A stretch of 9,172 bases of DNA from Micrococcaceae bacterium UBA3381. Its GTDB lineage: Bacteria > Actinomycetota > Actinomycetes > Actinomycetales > Micrococcaceae. The DNA lies in contig DEPX01000149.1 in assembly GCA_002358975.1 (NCBI GenBank), forward strand, positions 13,718 to 22,889, written 5' to 3'. Made by a program: the position numbers and the translations under genes. The notes beneath the pieces were generated by a model, which was not told where the DNA came from, did no database searches, and worked only from the letters and a program-made list of their open reading frames with translations. This document shows, in pieces, positions 1 to 6,592 of the stretch; the stretch's first letter is position 1; every line of letters begins with the position of its first letter.

Positions 1-1124
1 GCTCCAATTACCAGTGGTCCCACACCGGCCAGAATGTAACCAACCGGCTGCACAAAACCGGAGAGTCGAGCGGTGACATCCGGGTCAACACTGCGCGCAG
101 GCAGCAGACTGATTGAAGTTGGAAACGCCATGCCGGCAATACCAAGCAAAATAGCCCAAAACCATCGCCCATCGGCAGGCCACCACAATAAGCCAAGGTA
201 TCCTATAGCGCTCAGCACACCGAAACCGACCGGCCAAAGCCACAGCCGTTGAGAGCGGTCTACCACGGTGGGCATAATGACACTGCCCACCACACCAATA
301 CTGGCCGTGGTTGCTAATAGCAGACCAGCCTCAGTAGAACCCACCCCAGCATCACGATAAATCTGGGGCAGCCAACCAAATTGCGCATATACCTGTGTGG
401 ATTGTAACCCGAAGAATGCCGTCATTGCCCAGGCTGCTGGGGACCGAAAAATTTTTTTGGCGGCCTTGTGATGTGGGGGAGTCGGTGGATAATCGTAGCC
501 GATGCGCTGATTCAAGACCCACCAGAAAACGACTGGTACCAATGCGACCAACCCCCACGTGGATAACGCGGCACGCCAGCCCACGTCTGAGTCCCACATA
601 GCGGAGAATGCTGCAGCCAGCGGGGCGGTGGCAGCAGCACCTAGGGCACCGGCAGCCACCACGCATACCGAATAGACCGTCATGAGTTTCACGGTGTACT
701 GCCGACCGTGAATTTTGATCCATGCTGGCATCAGGACATTGGCAACAGCAATACCGGTCAGCCCAATAACCGACAGGATCAGAAAAAGCCACGAGTTATC
801 TACCCAGGCGCGTAACCCGATACCAAAGGCGATGGCTGCAGCAGATAGCAGTAGGGTCGCGGTAATGCCAAACTGTTTACCGATCCGTACGGCGGCTAGT
901 CCTAGCAGCCCGAAAATCAGTCCGGGTAATGAGGTGAGGAAGCCAAGGGCTCCGCCGCCAAAGTGCATTCCTTGGCCAATTTCTGCTAATAGCGGGCCAA
1001 CAGAGCTGGCTGCCGCTCGCAGGTTCAGCGCCAATGATAATATGGCAACAAACATGAACCCGGCGGTAAAGCCCTTGTGAGCAGGGGTAACTTCTGTGCG
1101 ATCAGACAAGGTGTGATTGGGCAT
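1..1124 (-). CDS. MFS permease, CynX/NimT type (3' end off the window)
   Basis: Reading the minus strand from the ATG at 1124 gives 374 codons without a stop, so the C-terminus lies beyond the left edge; family members are about 400 residues. The protein is strongly hydrophobic, with around ten or more membrane segments visible. Near the N-terminus the run SLALNLRAAASSVGPLLAEI is characteristic of the CynX/NimT (cyanate / 2-nitroimidazole transporter-like) branch of the major facilitator superfamily. A central cytoplasmic loop around residues 210-230 (His/Lys-rich, PPHHKAAKK) separates the two six-helix halves, and a second-half loop contains VDRSQR, the usual MFS position for basic residues. 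The role is inferred to be proton-coupled uptake or export of a small solute across the cytoplasmic membrane; the substrate cannot be read from sequence. The gene is divergent from typA. Its ribosome-binding site is weak. An A5/T7 homopolymer run at 447-458 lies inside the gene but the frame is intact. Confidence 0.9.
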   Translation of the reverse strand, partial: MPNHTLSDRTEVTPAHKGFTAGFMFVAILSLALNLRAAASSVGPLLAEIGQGMHFGGGALGFLTSLPGLIFGLLGLAAVRIGKQFGITATLLLSAAAIAFGIGLRAWVDNSWLFLILSVIGLTGIAVANVLMPAWIKIHGRQYTVKLMTVYSVCVVAAGALGAAATAPLAAAFSAMWDSDVGWRAALSTWGLVALVPVVFWWVLNQRIGYDYPPTPPHHKAAKKIFRSPAAWAMTAFFGLQSTQVYAQFGWLPQIYRDAGVGSTEAGLLLATTASIGVVGSVIMPTVVDRSQRLWLWPVGFGVLSAIGYLGLLWWPADGRWFWAILLGIAGMAFPTSISLLPARSVDPDVTARLSGFVQPVGYILAGVGPLVIG

Positions 1125-1150
1125 AGGTACAGTTTTACCTGGAATAGGTA
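1124..1150. repeat. TAGGTA/TTACCT repeat cluster at the MFS gene start
   Basis: TAGGTA occurs at 1124-1129 and 1145-1150, with the inverted form TTACCT at 1135-1140 between them. On the minus strand this puts two nested inverted repeats (TACCT/AGGTA arms about 5-6 bp apart) immediately upstream of the permease ATG, over its ribosome-binding region. It could be an operator or a translational hairpin; no regulator is assigned. Confidence 0.35.
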
Positions 1151-1153
1151 GAT

Positions 1154-1234
1154 TCGTCACGTACTGCTACCCACCATGGAACTGCTTGCACGGTTGAGAC
1201 TGTGCTTTACACTAGTAACGTGGTCGTCACGTAC
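1154..1234. repeat. 11-bp direct repeat flanking the typA promoter
   Basis: TCGTCACGTAC is present at 1154-1164 and again at 1224-1234, exactly 70 bp apart, one copy on each side of the proposed typA promoter. The second copy also forms an inverted repeat ACGTG-N5-CACGT (1218-1232) lying over the expected transcription start. The arrangement looks like a pair of operator sites but no binding protein can be named. Confidence 0.4.
1186..1213 (+). promoter_or_regulatory. Candidate sigma-70-type promoter of typA
   Basis: TTGCAC (1186-1191) and TACACT (1208-1213) are separated by 16 bp and each match four of six consensus positions for a housekeeping promoter. Transcription would start near 1220, leaving an AT-rich leader of about 75 nt before the typA ATG. 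That leader contains a small hairpin (TTGGT 1241-1245 with ACCAA 1253-1257) and a T-rich stretch. This is inference from spacing and similarity only. Confidence 0.4.
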
Positions 1235-1286
1235 ATACCCTTGGTATTTACGACCAACATAAATTTTTCATTTTTCTACCTTAAAC

Positions 1287-1290
1287 GAGG
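1287..1290 (+). promoter_or_regulatory. Ribosome-binding site fixing the typA start
   Basis: GAGG at 1287-1290 is 7 nt from the ATG at 1298 but only 1 nt from the in-frame ATG at 1292. Normal spacing therefore favours 1298 as the start, giving a protein beginning MTNQTS. Longer in-frame readings back to 1202 would add hydrophobic residues absent from the family. Confidence 0.65.
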
Positions 1291-1297
1291 TATGCCC

Positions 1298-3211
1298 ATG
1301 ACCAATCAGACCAGCACACGTGAGGATCTTCGCAACGTCGCCATCGTTGCTCACGTCGACCACGGCAAAACGACCCTGGTAAATGCGATGCTGACACAGA
1401 CCGGAGCCTTCGGGGAACATCAGCAAGTAGAAGATCGTGTGATGGACTCCGGAGAACTGGAAAAAGAAAAGGGCATTACCATCCTGGCTAAGAACACCAC
1501 CGTGTTCTACTCGGGGCCATCATCTAACGATGAAGATGTCACTATTAATGTCATTGATACTCCCGGGCACGCTGATTTCGGTGGCGAAGTCGAACGCGGA
1601 CTGTCGATGGTGGACGGTGTCGTTTTACTGGTTGACTCCTCAGAGGGGCCCTTGCCACAAACCCGTTTTGTCTTGCGTAAAGCACTGGCAGCTGCCAAAC
1701 CCGTCATTTTAGTGGTCAATAAAGTTGACCGTGCAGATGCGCGTATCGACGGGGTCGTCTCAGATACGATGGACCTGCTGTTGGGCTTAGCTGAAGACGT
1801 GGCCAAAGACGTACCAGATCTTGATTTGGATGCTGTGCTTGATGTGCCCGTCGTCTACGCCTCCGGTAAAACCGGACGGGCTTCCACCGTGCAACCAGCA
1901 GATGGCCAATTGCCGGATAATACAGATCTCGAACCGCTCTTTGCCACCATCATGGAGCATATCCCGGCACCGGCCTATGACGAAGACGAAGTCCTACAGG
2001 CTCACGTGACCAACCTGGACTACTCACCATTTCTGGGTCGACTGGCACTGTTGCGCATCTATAACGGCACGTTGAATAAAAACCAGACGGTTGCTTGGTC
2101 TTCGGAGCAAGGCATCAAGAATGTCAAAATTACCGAACTGCTGGAAACCCGGGGCCTAAACCGGGTGCCGGCAGAATCAGCACGTCCCGGTGAAATCGTG
2201 GCCGTAGCCGGTATTGAAAACATCATGATCGGCGATACACTGACCGATCCGGACAACCCAAAACCGCTGCCGCAGATCACCATTGAAGACCCATCCATTT
2301 CGATGACCATCGGCGTCAACACTTCGCCATTAGCCGGCAAGGTCAAAGGTGCAAAGGTAACCGCACGCCAAGTCAAAGACCGGTTGGATCGCGAACTCAT
2401 CGGCAACGTTTCACTGCGTGTGCTGCCTACCGATCGTCCCGATACCTGGGAAATCCAGGGCCGAGGAGAACTGGCGTTGGCAGTGCTTGTTGAGCAAATG
2501 CGCCGTGAAGGCTTCGAGTTAACCGTTGGCAAACCCCAGGTCGTGATCCGGGAAATCGACGGTGTAGTACATGAGCCCATGGAAATTATGACCGTGGATA
2601 TTCCCGAAGAGTATCTCGGTGGCGTGACCCAACTGATGGCCTCAAGAAAAGGCATCATGGAGAACATGGTCAATAACGGCACCGGCTGGGTACGAATTGA
2701 TTTCAAAGTCCCGGCCCGTGGCTTGATTGGATTCCGCACACGTTTCCTGACTGAAACCCACGGTGCCGGTATTGCGTCGTCGTATGCTGCCGGATATGCG
2801 CCCTGGGCTGGAAACATCGTCTATCGCTCCAGTGGTTCAATCATTTCGGATCGTGCCGGTGCTGCCACCCCATATTCAATGATCAACCTACAAGAACGCG
2901 CAGCATTCTTCATTCAACCAGGTGCCGAAGTATATGAAGGTATGGTGCTGGGTGAAAACTCCCGTAACGAAGATATGGACGTCAACATTGTCCGCGAAAA
3001 GAAGCAGACCAACGTTCGGGCGGCATCGTCAGATAACTTCGAGGGGCTAACCCCACCGCGCACGCTGACCTTGGAAGAATCCTTAGAGTGGGTACGCGAT
3101 GACGAATGTGTCGAAGTAACTCCGGAAGCTATCCGGATCCGTAAGGTTGTACTTGATGGAAACCAACGCGTTAAAATCGCACGAGCTCGAGCCCGCGCCC
3201 AAGCCCAGTAA
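1298..3211 (+). CDS. typA: Translational GTPase TypA/BipA
   Basis: This 637-residue protein is a ribosome-binding GTPase of the EF-G/LepA group, known in other bacteria to help 50S assembly and growth under cold or stress. All GTPase motifs are visible: G1 AHVDHGKT (18-25), the switch-I KGITI (58-62), G3 DTPGH (87-91, with the catalytic histidine), G4 NKVD (141-144) and G5 ASGK (188-191). The beta-barrel domain II, the EF-G-like domains III and V, and the TypA-specific C-terminal domain follow; RGLIGFRTRFLTET near residues 475-488 and the basic tail RKVVL...RARARAQAQ are typical. The length matches the family (about 610-640). The start at 1298 is set by the GAGG ribosome-binding site. The last 56 nt overlap the next gene in another frame. 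In Mycobacterium tuberculosis typA is Rv1165, in the same general neighbourhood as an fdx gene, so the setting is conserved. Confidence 0.97.
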   Translation: MTNQTSTREDLRNVAIVAHVDHGKTTLVNAMLTQTGAFGEHQQVEDRVMDSGELEKEKGITILAKNTTVFYSGPSSNDEDVTINVIDTPGHADFGGEVERGLSMVDGVVLLVDSSEGPLPQTRFVLRKALAAAKPVILVVNKVDRADARIDGVVSDTMDLLLGLAEDVAKDVPDLDLDAVLDVPVVYASGKTGRASTVQPADGQLPDNTDLEPLFATIMEHIPAPAYDEDEVLQAHVTNLDYSPFLGRLALLRIYNGTLNKNQTVAWSSEQGIKNVKITELLETRGLNRVPAESARPGEIVAVAGIENIMIGDTLTDPDNPKPLPQITIEDPSISMTIGVNTSPLAGKVKGAKVTARQVKDRLDRELIGNVSLRVLPTDRPDTWEIQGRGELALAVLVEQMRREGFELTVGKPQVVIREIDGVVHEPMEIMTVDIPEEYLGGVTQLMASRKGIMENMVNNGTGWVRIDFKVPARGLIGFRTRFLTETHGAGIASSYAAGYAPWAGNIVYRSSGSIISDRAGAATPYSMINLQERAAFFIQPGAEVYEGMVLGENSRNEDMDVNIVREKKQTNVRAASSDNFEGLTPPRTLTLEESLEWVRDDECVEVTPEAIRIRKVVLDGNQRVKIARARARAQAQ

Positions 3212-3623
3212 TCGCCTCAACCGCCTCGGCTGGTGGCTGCTGGCACTGGTGGTCGGGATAATAACCGGTGCCGTAGGTACCGTGATGCACCTGAACTCCT
3301 ATTGGACAGGCAGCTTCGGGTTGCCCTGGGGTGTGATCTTGGCGTTGCTCATAGCGGCATTGGGCCAGTGGTGGACGGCGTTGGCAAGCGCCACCATGTT
3401 GGCCCCCGGTATTACTGGGATCGCCCAGTACACCACACTGGCGATCATGTCCGGGTTAGTGCCGGGCGAACAGTTTGGCGTGCCGATTAGCGCCCAAACG
3501 TGGGCCTTGGTTCCTCACCTGGTCATTGCTAGCCTGTTGTGGCACATCGGCGTCATCATACTCACTTTGGTTACCGTCACATCGACGAAGCGTCGGTTGC
3601 ATCGAATGCAAGCCGTGGAATAA
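3156..3623 (+). CDS. Small four-helix membrane protein (DUF6113-like)
   Basis: A 155-residue protein with a short polar N-terminus (ending ...SNRLNRLG) and about four hydrophobic segments, roughly residues 26-46, 56-72, 75-99 and 116-141, ending in a basic tail (TKRRLHR). It has no catalytic motif that I recognise. Size, topology and position between typA and a seven-iron ferredoxin suggest the small actinobacterial membrane family seen near mshB/fdx genes (DUF6113 in streptomycetes; Rv1171 in M. tuberculosis has a similar position); this family assignment is from memory and context. The start ATG at 3156 has TAAGG nine nt upstream and lies inside typA, giving a 56-nt overlap. No later start codon keeps the first membrane helix, so the overlap appears real and suggests translational coupling with typA. 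Function unknown. Confidence 0.8.
   Translation: METNALKSHELEPAPKPSNRLNRLGWWLLALVVGIITGAVGTVMHLNSYWTGSFGLPWGVILALLIAALGQWWTALASATMLAPGITGIAQYTTLAIMSGLVPGEQFGVPISAQTWALVPHLVIASLLWHIGVIILTLVTVTSTKRRLHRMQAVE
3597..3611. repeat. Inverted repeat before fdxA
   Basis: TTGCAT-CGA-ATGCAA is a perfect 6-bp inverted repeat with a 3-bp spacer. It lies in the last codons of the membrane-protein gene, about 60 bp upstream of fdxA. It could be an operator for a promoter within the gap, but it is also plain coding sequence (Leu-His-Arg-Met-Gln), so chance is possible. Confidence 0.35.
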
Positions 3624-3669
3624 CCATTAGACTGGGTAGACAACGAAGTGTGAAGGAGCCGCACCCAAA

Positions 3670-3996
3670 ATGACCTACGTGATCGCCTTACCGTGTGTCG
3701 ACCTGAAGGATAAGTCATGCATTGACGAGTGCCCGGTCGATTGTATTTATGAAGGCGAACGCATGCTGTACATCCACCCGGATGAGTGCGTTGACTGCGG
3801 GGCGTGCGAACCGGTCTGCCCCGTAGAAGCAATCTACTATGAAGACGACACTCCAGAAGAGTGGGCAGACTATTACGATGCGAATGTGGAATTCTTTGAC
3901 GATATCGGCTCACCTGGGGGCGCAGCTAAACTCGGGTTGATCCCCAAGGACCATCCGATCGTTGCTGCACTGCCGCCCCAGGAGCACGACGTCTAA
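3670..3996 (+). CDS. fdxA: Seven-iron ferredoxin (3Fe-4S/4Fe-4S)
   Basis: A 108-residue soluble electron carrier of the actinobacterial FdxA/FdxC family. The N-terminal half carries both cluster motifs: C9-x7-C17-x3-C21-P and C40-x2-C43-x2-C46-x3-C50-P. By family precedent C9, C17 and C50 hold the 3Fe-4S cluster and C21, C40, C43 and C46 the 4Fe-4S cluster; C25 is the usual extra cysteine in CPVDCIYEG. The acidic C-terminal half (DDTPEEWADYY...) is typical of this type and replaces any second ferredoxin domain. A good ribosome-binding site, AAGGAG at 3653-3658, precedes the ATG. TAGACT at 3628-3633 could be a -10 element, but I see no matching -35. The stop codon overlaps the dapC start (TAATG), so the two genes are translationally coupled, an arrangement also found in Corynebacterium glutamicum. 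The redox partner is not shown. Confidence 0.96.
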   Translation: MTYVIALPCVDLKDKSCIDECPVDCIYEGERMLYIHPDECVDCGACEPVCPVEAIYYEDDTPEEWADYYDANVEFFDDIGSPGGAAKLGLIPKDHPIVAALPPQEHDV

Positions 3997-5129
3997 TGCT
4001 TGACCTTCCCCAATATCCCTGGCGGTTGCTTGCGCCCTATAAGACGACGGCTAAGGCGCATGCCGATGGGGTCGTCGACTTATCAATCGGTGCGCCGGTG
4101 GATCCGACACCACAAGTCATCCAAACCGCGCTGCAACAGGCGACCGATTGGCCTGGCTACCCTGGTTCAGCCGGCACCGATCAACTACGCGGGGCAATCG
4201 CCCAGTGGTATCAGCGACGCCGTGGCGTAACCGGCCTGACCAAAGAGCATGTGGCGGCCACGGTGGGGTCCAAAGAATTTATCGCGTGGTTGCCACTGCT
4301 GCTGGGCTTAGGCCCCGAAGACGTCATTGTGTACCCGCGCACCGCCTACCCAACCTACGACATCGGCGCCAAAATTGTTGGGGCAACATCGGTTACCGCC
4401 GATTCCTTGGCAGAACTTGATGCAAGGACCCGCAGTAAAGTCAAACTTGTGTGGGTCAACTCGCCAGCCAACCCCACCGGTATCGTCCAAGATGCTGAAG
4501 CATTAGCCCACATCGTTGACGACGCGCGTCAACTGGGGGCTGTTGTCGCTTCGGATGAATGCTATGCCGAATTGGGTTGGGGGAGGTGGGAAGAACACCC
4601 CATCCCATCGGTATTGGACCAGCGCGTTACCGGTGATGATTTCAGCGGTCTATTGTCCGTGTACTCGCTATCAAAACAGTCCAATATGGCCGGGTATCGT
4701 GGCGCTTTTGTGGCAGGCGACCAAGAGTTAGTTGCGGCGTTAATTAACCTGCGGTCTCATACCGGCATGGTGGTTCCGGGCCCAATTCAAGCCGCCATGA
4801 TTGCTGGACTGGCTGACGACGATCACGTCAAACAACAAAAAGCCCGCTATCGGAACCGTCGAACGCAATTGCTTAGCGCCATTGAAACCGCTGGGCTGGC
4901 TGTGGATTACTCAGAGGCCGGGCTTTACCTCTGGATTCGTGACCCCAACGTCACCCACCCCACTGCCCAAGACTCATGGGCACTAGTCGATAGATTTGCT
5001 CAAGCCGGCATCCTGGTTGGCCCCGGGGTGTTTTATTCAGCGACAGGCAACGGGTACATTAGGGCATCGCTTACGGCCACCGACGAGGCCGTCGCTAAAG
5101 CTGTGGCCAGATTGGCTGCGGGCATATAG
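3996..5129 (+). CDS. dapC: Succinyldiaminopimelate transaminase
   Basis: A 377-residue fold-type I PLP aminotransferase, here called the actinobacterial DapC, which makes N-succinyl-LL-2,6-diaminopimelate from N-succinyl-2-amino-6-oxopimelate with glutamate in the lysine/peptidoglycan pathway. Visible features: the substrate-side motif DLSIGAPVDPTP (28-39), the tyrosine-containing YPGSAG (55-60), the NSPANPTG motif (155-162) with the cofactor-binding asparagine, DECY (187-190) whose aspartate contacts the pyridine nitrogen, the Schiff-base lysine K227 in SLSKQSNMAGYR, and R356 in YIRAS which should bind the substrate carboxylate. Everything needed for activity is present. The ATG overlaps the fdxA stop (TAATG) and AGGAG at 3980-3984 serves as ribosome-binding site. 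The assignment to DapC over another class-I aminotransferase rests on overall resemblance and the fdx-dapC arrangement. Confidence 0.9.
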   Translation: MLDLPQYPWRLLAPYKTTAKAHADGVVDLSIGAPVDPTPQVIQTALQQATDWPGYPGSAGTDQLRGAIAQWYQRRRGVTGLTKEHVAATVGSKEFIAWLPLLLGLGPEDVIVYPRTAYPTYDIGAKIVGATSVTADSLAELDARTRSKVKLVWVNSPANPTGIVQDAEALAHIVDDARQLGAVVASDECYAELGWGRWEEHPIPSVLDQRVTGDDFSGLLSVYSLSKQSNMAGYRGAFVAGDQELVAALINLRSHTGMVVPGPIQAAMIAGLADDDHVKQQKARYRNRRTQLLSAIETAGLAVDYSEAGLYLWIRDPNVTHPTAQDSWALVDRFAQAGILVGPGVFYSATGNGYIRASLTATDEAVAKAVARLAAGI

Positions 5130-5159
5130 TTACGGTATGTGGCCATAATGTTCCAACCG

Positions 5160-5175
5160 TTACCAAAGTTGGTAA
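5160..5175. promoter_or_regulatory. Operator-like palindrome upstream of gltA
   Basis: TTACCAA-AG-TTGGTAA is a perfect inverted repeat with 7-bp arms and a 2-bp centre, about 85 bp upstream of the citrate synthase ATG. Its right arm overlaps the proposed -35 element, the classical place for a repressor site. The regulator is unknown; it does not clearly match the RamA, RamB or GlxR sites known upstream of corynebacterial gltA. Confidence 0.5.
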
Positions 5176-5197
5176 ATTTGTACGGCAGAGATAAACA
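5169..5197 (+). promoter_or_regulatory. Candidate gltA promoter
   Basis: TTGGTA (5169-5174) and TAAACA (5192-5197) are spaced 17 bp and would start transcription near 5204, leaving a leader of about 57 nt. The -10 match is weak. The gap of about 130 bp after dapC supports an independent promoter for citrate synthase. Confidence 0.35.
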
Positions 5198-5260
5198 TTA
5201 GCGCCACCGATCATGTGGCCAACGTGCACAAACCACACCGCACAGACAAGAGGTAATACC

Positions 5261-6544
5261 ATGACTGAAAAACACGACGGCAAGCTGACGTTAGGCGATA
5301 CCAACGTAGACCTTCCACGTGTGGAGGCAACCGTCGGTAACGACGGTCTCAGCATCGGCACGGTACTGCGTGATACCGAAGCTGTTACCTATGATCCAGG
5401 CTTTATGAACACCGCCAACGCTCGTTCTGCCGTCACCTACATTGATGGGGAAGCAGGCATTCTGCGCTACCGTGGTTACCCGATCGAAGAGCTAGCCAAA
5501 AACTCCTCATTTTTAGAAGTTGCCTACCTGCTGATCTACGGCGAATTACCTACCGGCGACCAGCTCAACGAGTGGGATCTCAACGTCCGTGAGCACACCA
5601 TGCTGCACGAAGACATCAAAGACTTTTTCAACGGATTCCCACGCAACGCCCACCCAATGGCTGTGCTGTCGTCTGCGGTCTCTGCGCTCTCTACCTTTTA
5701 TGCGGACTCGTTGGACCCATTCGACGAGGAGCAGGTCCACATTTCTACAATCCGGCTGATGTCTAAAGTGCCGGTTCTTGCCGCATACGCATATAAAAAA
5801 TCCATTGGTCAGCCCTTCCTTTACCCAGATAACTCGCTGAACCTGACCGAAAACTTTTTGCGCCTTACCTTCGGTGTCCCAACCGAACCATACGAAATCG
5901 ACCAAGACATGGTAGACGCTCTCGACATGCTGCTGATTCTGCATGCCGATCACGAACAGAACTGCTCAACCTCCACTGTGCGTCTGGTTGGTTCTTCACA
6001 TGCCAATATCTTTGGTTCCATCTCTGCGGGTATCAACGCCCTGTTTGGTCCGCTACACGGCGGCGCAAATGAGGCAGTGCTGAACATGCTGGATGAAATT
6101 CAAAAAGAAGGTCTTTCGCCAGAACGATTCATGGACAAGGTTAAAGACAAAGAATCCGGGATCCGCCTGATGGGCTTCGGACACCGGGTCTACAAAAACT
6201 ACGACCCACGTGCCCGCATCGTGAAGTCAACCGCTGAAAAGATCCTCAATAAGCTCGGTGCTGGTGACGAACGCCTGGAGATCGCCATGCGCCTAGAAGA
6301 AAAGGCCCTCAACGACGACTACTTCGTTGAACGCAAGCTCTATCCCAATGTTGACTTCTATACCGGCCTGATCTATAGCGCGATGGGCTTCCCACCCCGC
6401 ATGTTTACCCCGCTGTTTGCCCTCGGCCGCCTGCCTGGTTGGATCGCACAGTGGCGTGAAATGATTACCGATCAAGAAACCCGTATCGGTCGTCCACGCC
6501 AGGTCTACGTTGGTCAGGACCTGCGCCACTACCCGGGCCAGTAA
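5261..6544 (+). CDS. gltA: Type II citrate synthase
   Basis: A 427-residue citrate synthase that condenses oxaloacetate and acetyl-CoA in the first TCA-cycle step, cytoplasmic. The N-terminal beta-rich extension (residues 8-45, KLTLGDTNVDLPRVEATV...) marks the hexameric type II form found in E. coli and actinobacteria, and the length equals the E. coli enzyme. Catalytic residues are in place: H266 in LHGGANE, H308 in the signature GFGHRVYKNYDPR (305-317), and D365 in YPNVDFYTG; R317 should contact oxaloacetate. ATG at 5261 is chosen because AAGAGG (5248-5253) sits 7 nt upstream; the longer in-frame reading from 5213 lacks such a site. The gene is followed directly by a strong hairpin terminator and preceded by its own promoter region, so it looks monocistronic. 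Strong conservation distinguishes it from 2-methylcitrate synthase, which lacks the long N-terminal domain. Confidence 0.97.
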   Translation: MTEKHDGKLTLGDTNVDLPRVEATVGNDGLSIGTVLRDTEAVTYDPGFMNTANARSAVTYIDGEAGILRYRGYPIEELAKNSSFLEVAYLLIYGELPTGDQLNEWDLNVREHTMLHEDIKDFFNGFPRNAHPMAVLSSAVSALSTFYADSLDPFDEEQVHISTIRLMSKVPVLAAYAYKKSIGQPFLYPDNSLNLTENFLRLTFGVPTEPYEIDQDMVDALDMLLILHADHEQNCSTSTVRLVGSSHANIFGSISAGINALFGPLHGGANEAVLNMLDEIQKEGLSPERFMDKVKDKESGIRLMGFGHRVYKNYDPRARIVKSTAEKILNKLGAGDERLEIAMRLEEKALNDDYFVERKLYPNVDFYTGLIYSAMGFPPRMFTPLFALGRLPGWIAQWREMITDQETRIGRPRQVYVGQDLRHYPGQ

Positions 6545-6556
6545 TTGTGAATGCCG

Positions 6557-6586
6557 CCAAACCCCCGCCCGGATGCGGGGGTTTGG
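6557..6586. terminator. Hairpin terminator between convergent genes
   Basis: A perfect 12-bp stem, CCAAACCCCCGC (6557-6568) pairing with GCGGGGGTTTGG (6575-6586), closes a 6-nt loop. It lies 12 bp after the gltA stop and 6 bp before the stop of the convergent lipoprotein gene. The tail on the plus strand is only moderately T-rich (TGTTGTC). It probably ends transcription from both sides. Confidence 0.85.
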
Positions 6587-6592
6587 TGTTGT

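Noticed and set aside
447..458. A5/T7 homopolymer run inside the MFS gene as a phase-variation or frameshift site
   Set aside because: The transporter frame reads through it without interruption and keeps MFS-like sequence on both sides; there is no evidence of slippage.
352..792. Long minus-strand open frame, rich in Arg and Cys
   Set aside because: It lies in another frame over the MFS gene, whose frame gives clear membrane helices and a family motif. The Arg/Cys-rich product looks like a shadow.
1202..1297. N-terminal extension of typA by 32 residues
   Set aside because: The added residues are hydrophobic and unlike any TypA, and the GAGG ribosome-binding site points to 1298.
2059..2817. 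252-codon minus-strand open frame antisense to typA
   Set aside because: Its product is Ser/Thr/Pro/Arg-rich with no recognisable domain, and typA on the other strand is certain. A shadow frame.
5130..5260. Riboswitch or small RNA in the dapC-gltA gap
   Set aside because: No conserved aptamer features or terminator-like stem were seen; promoter and operator elements explain the gap.
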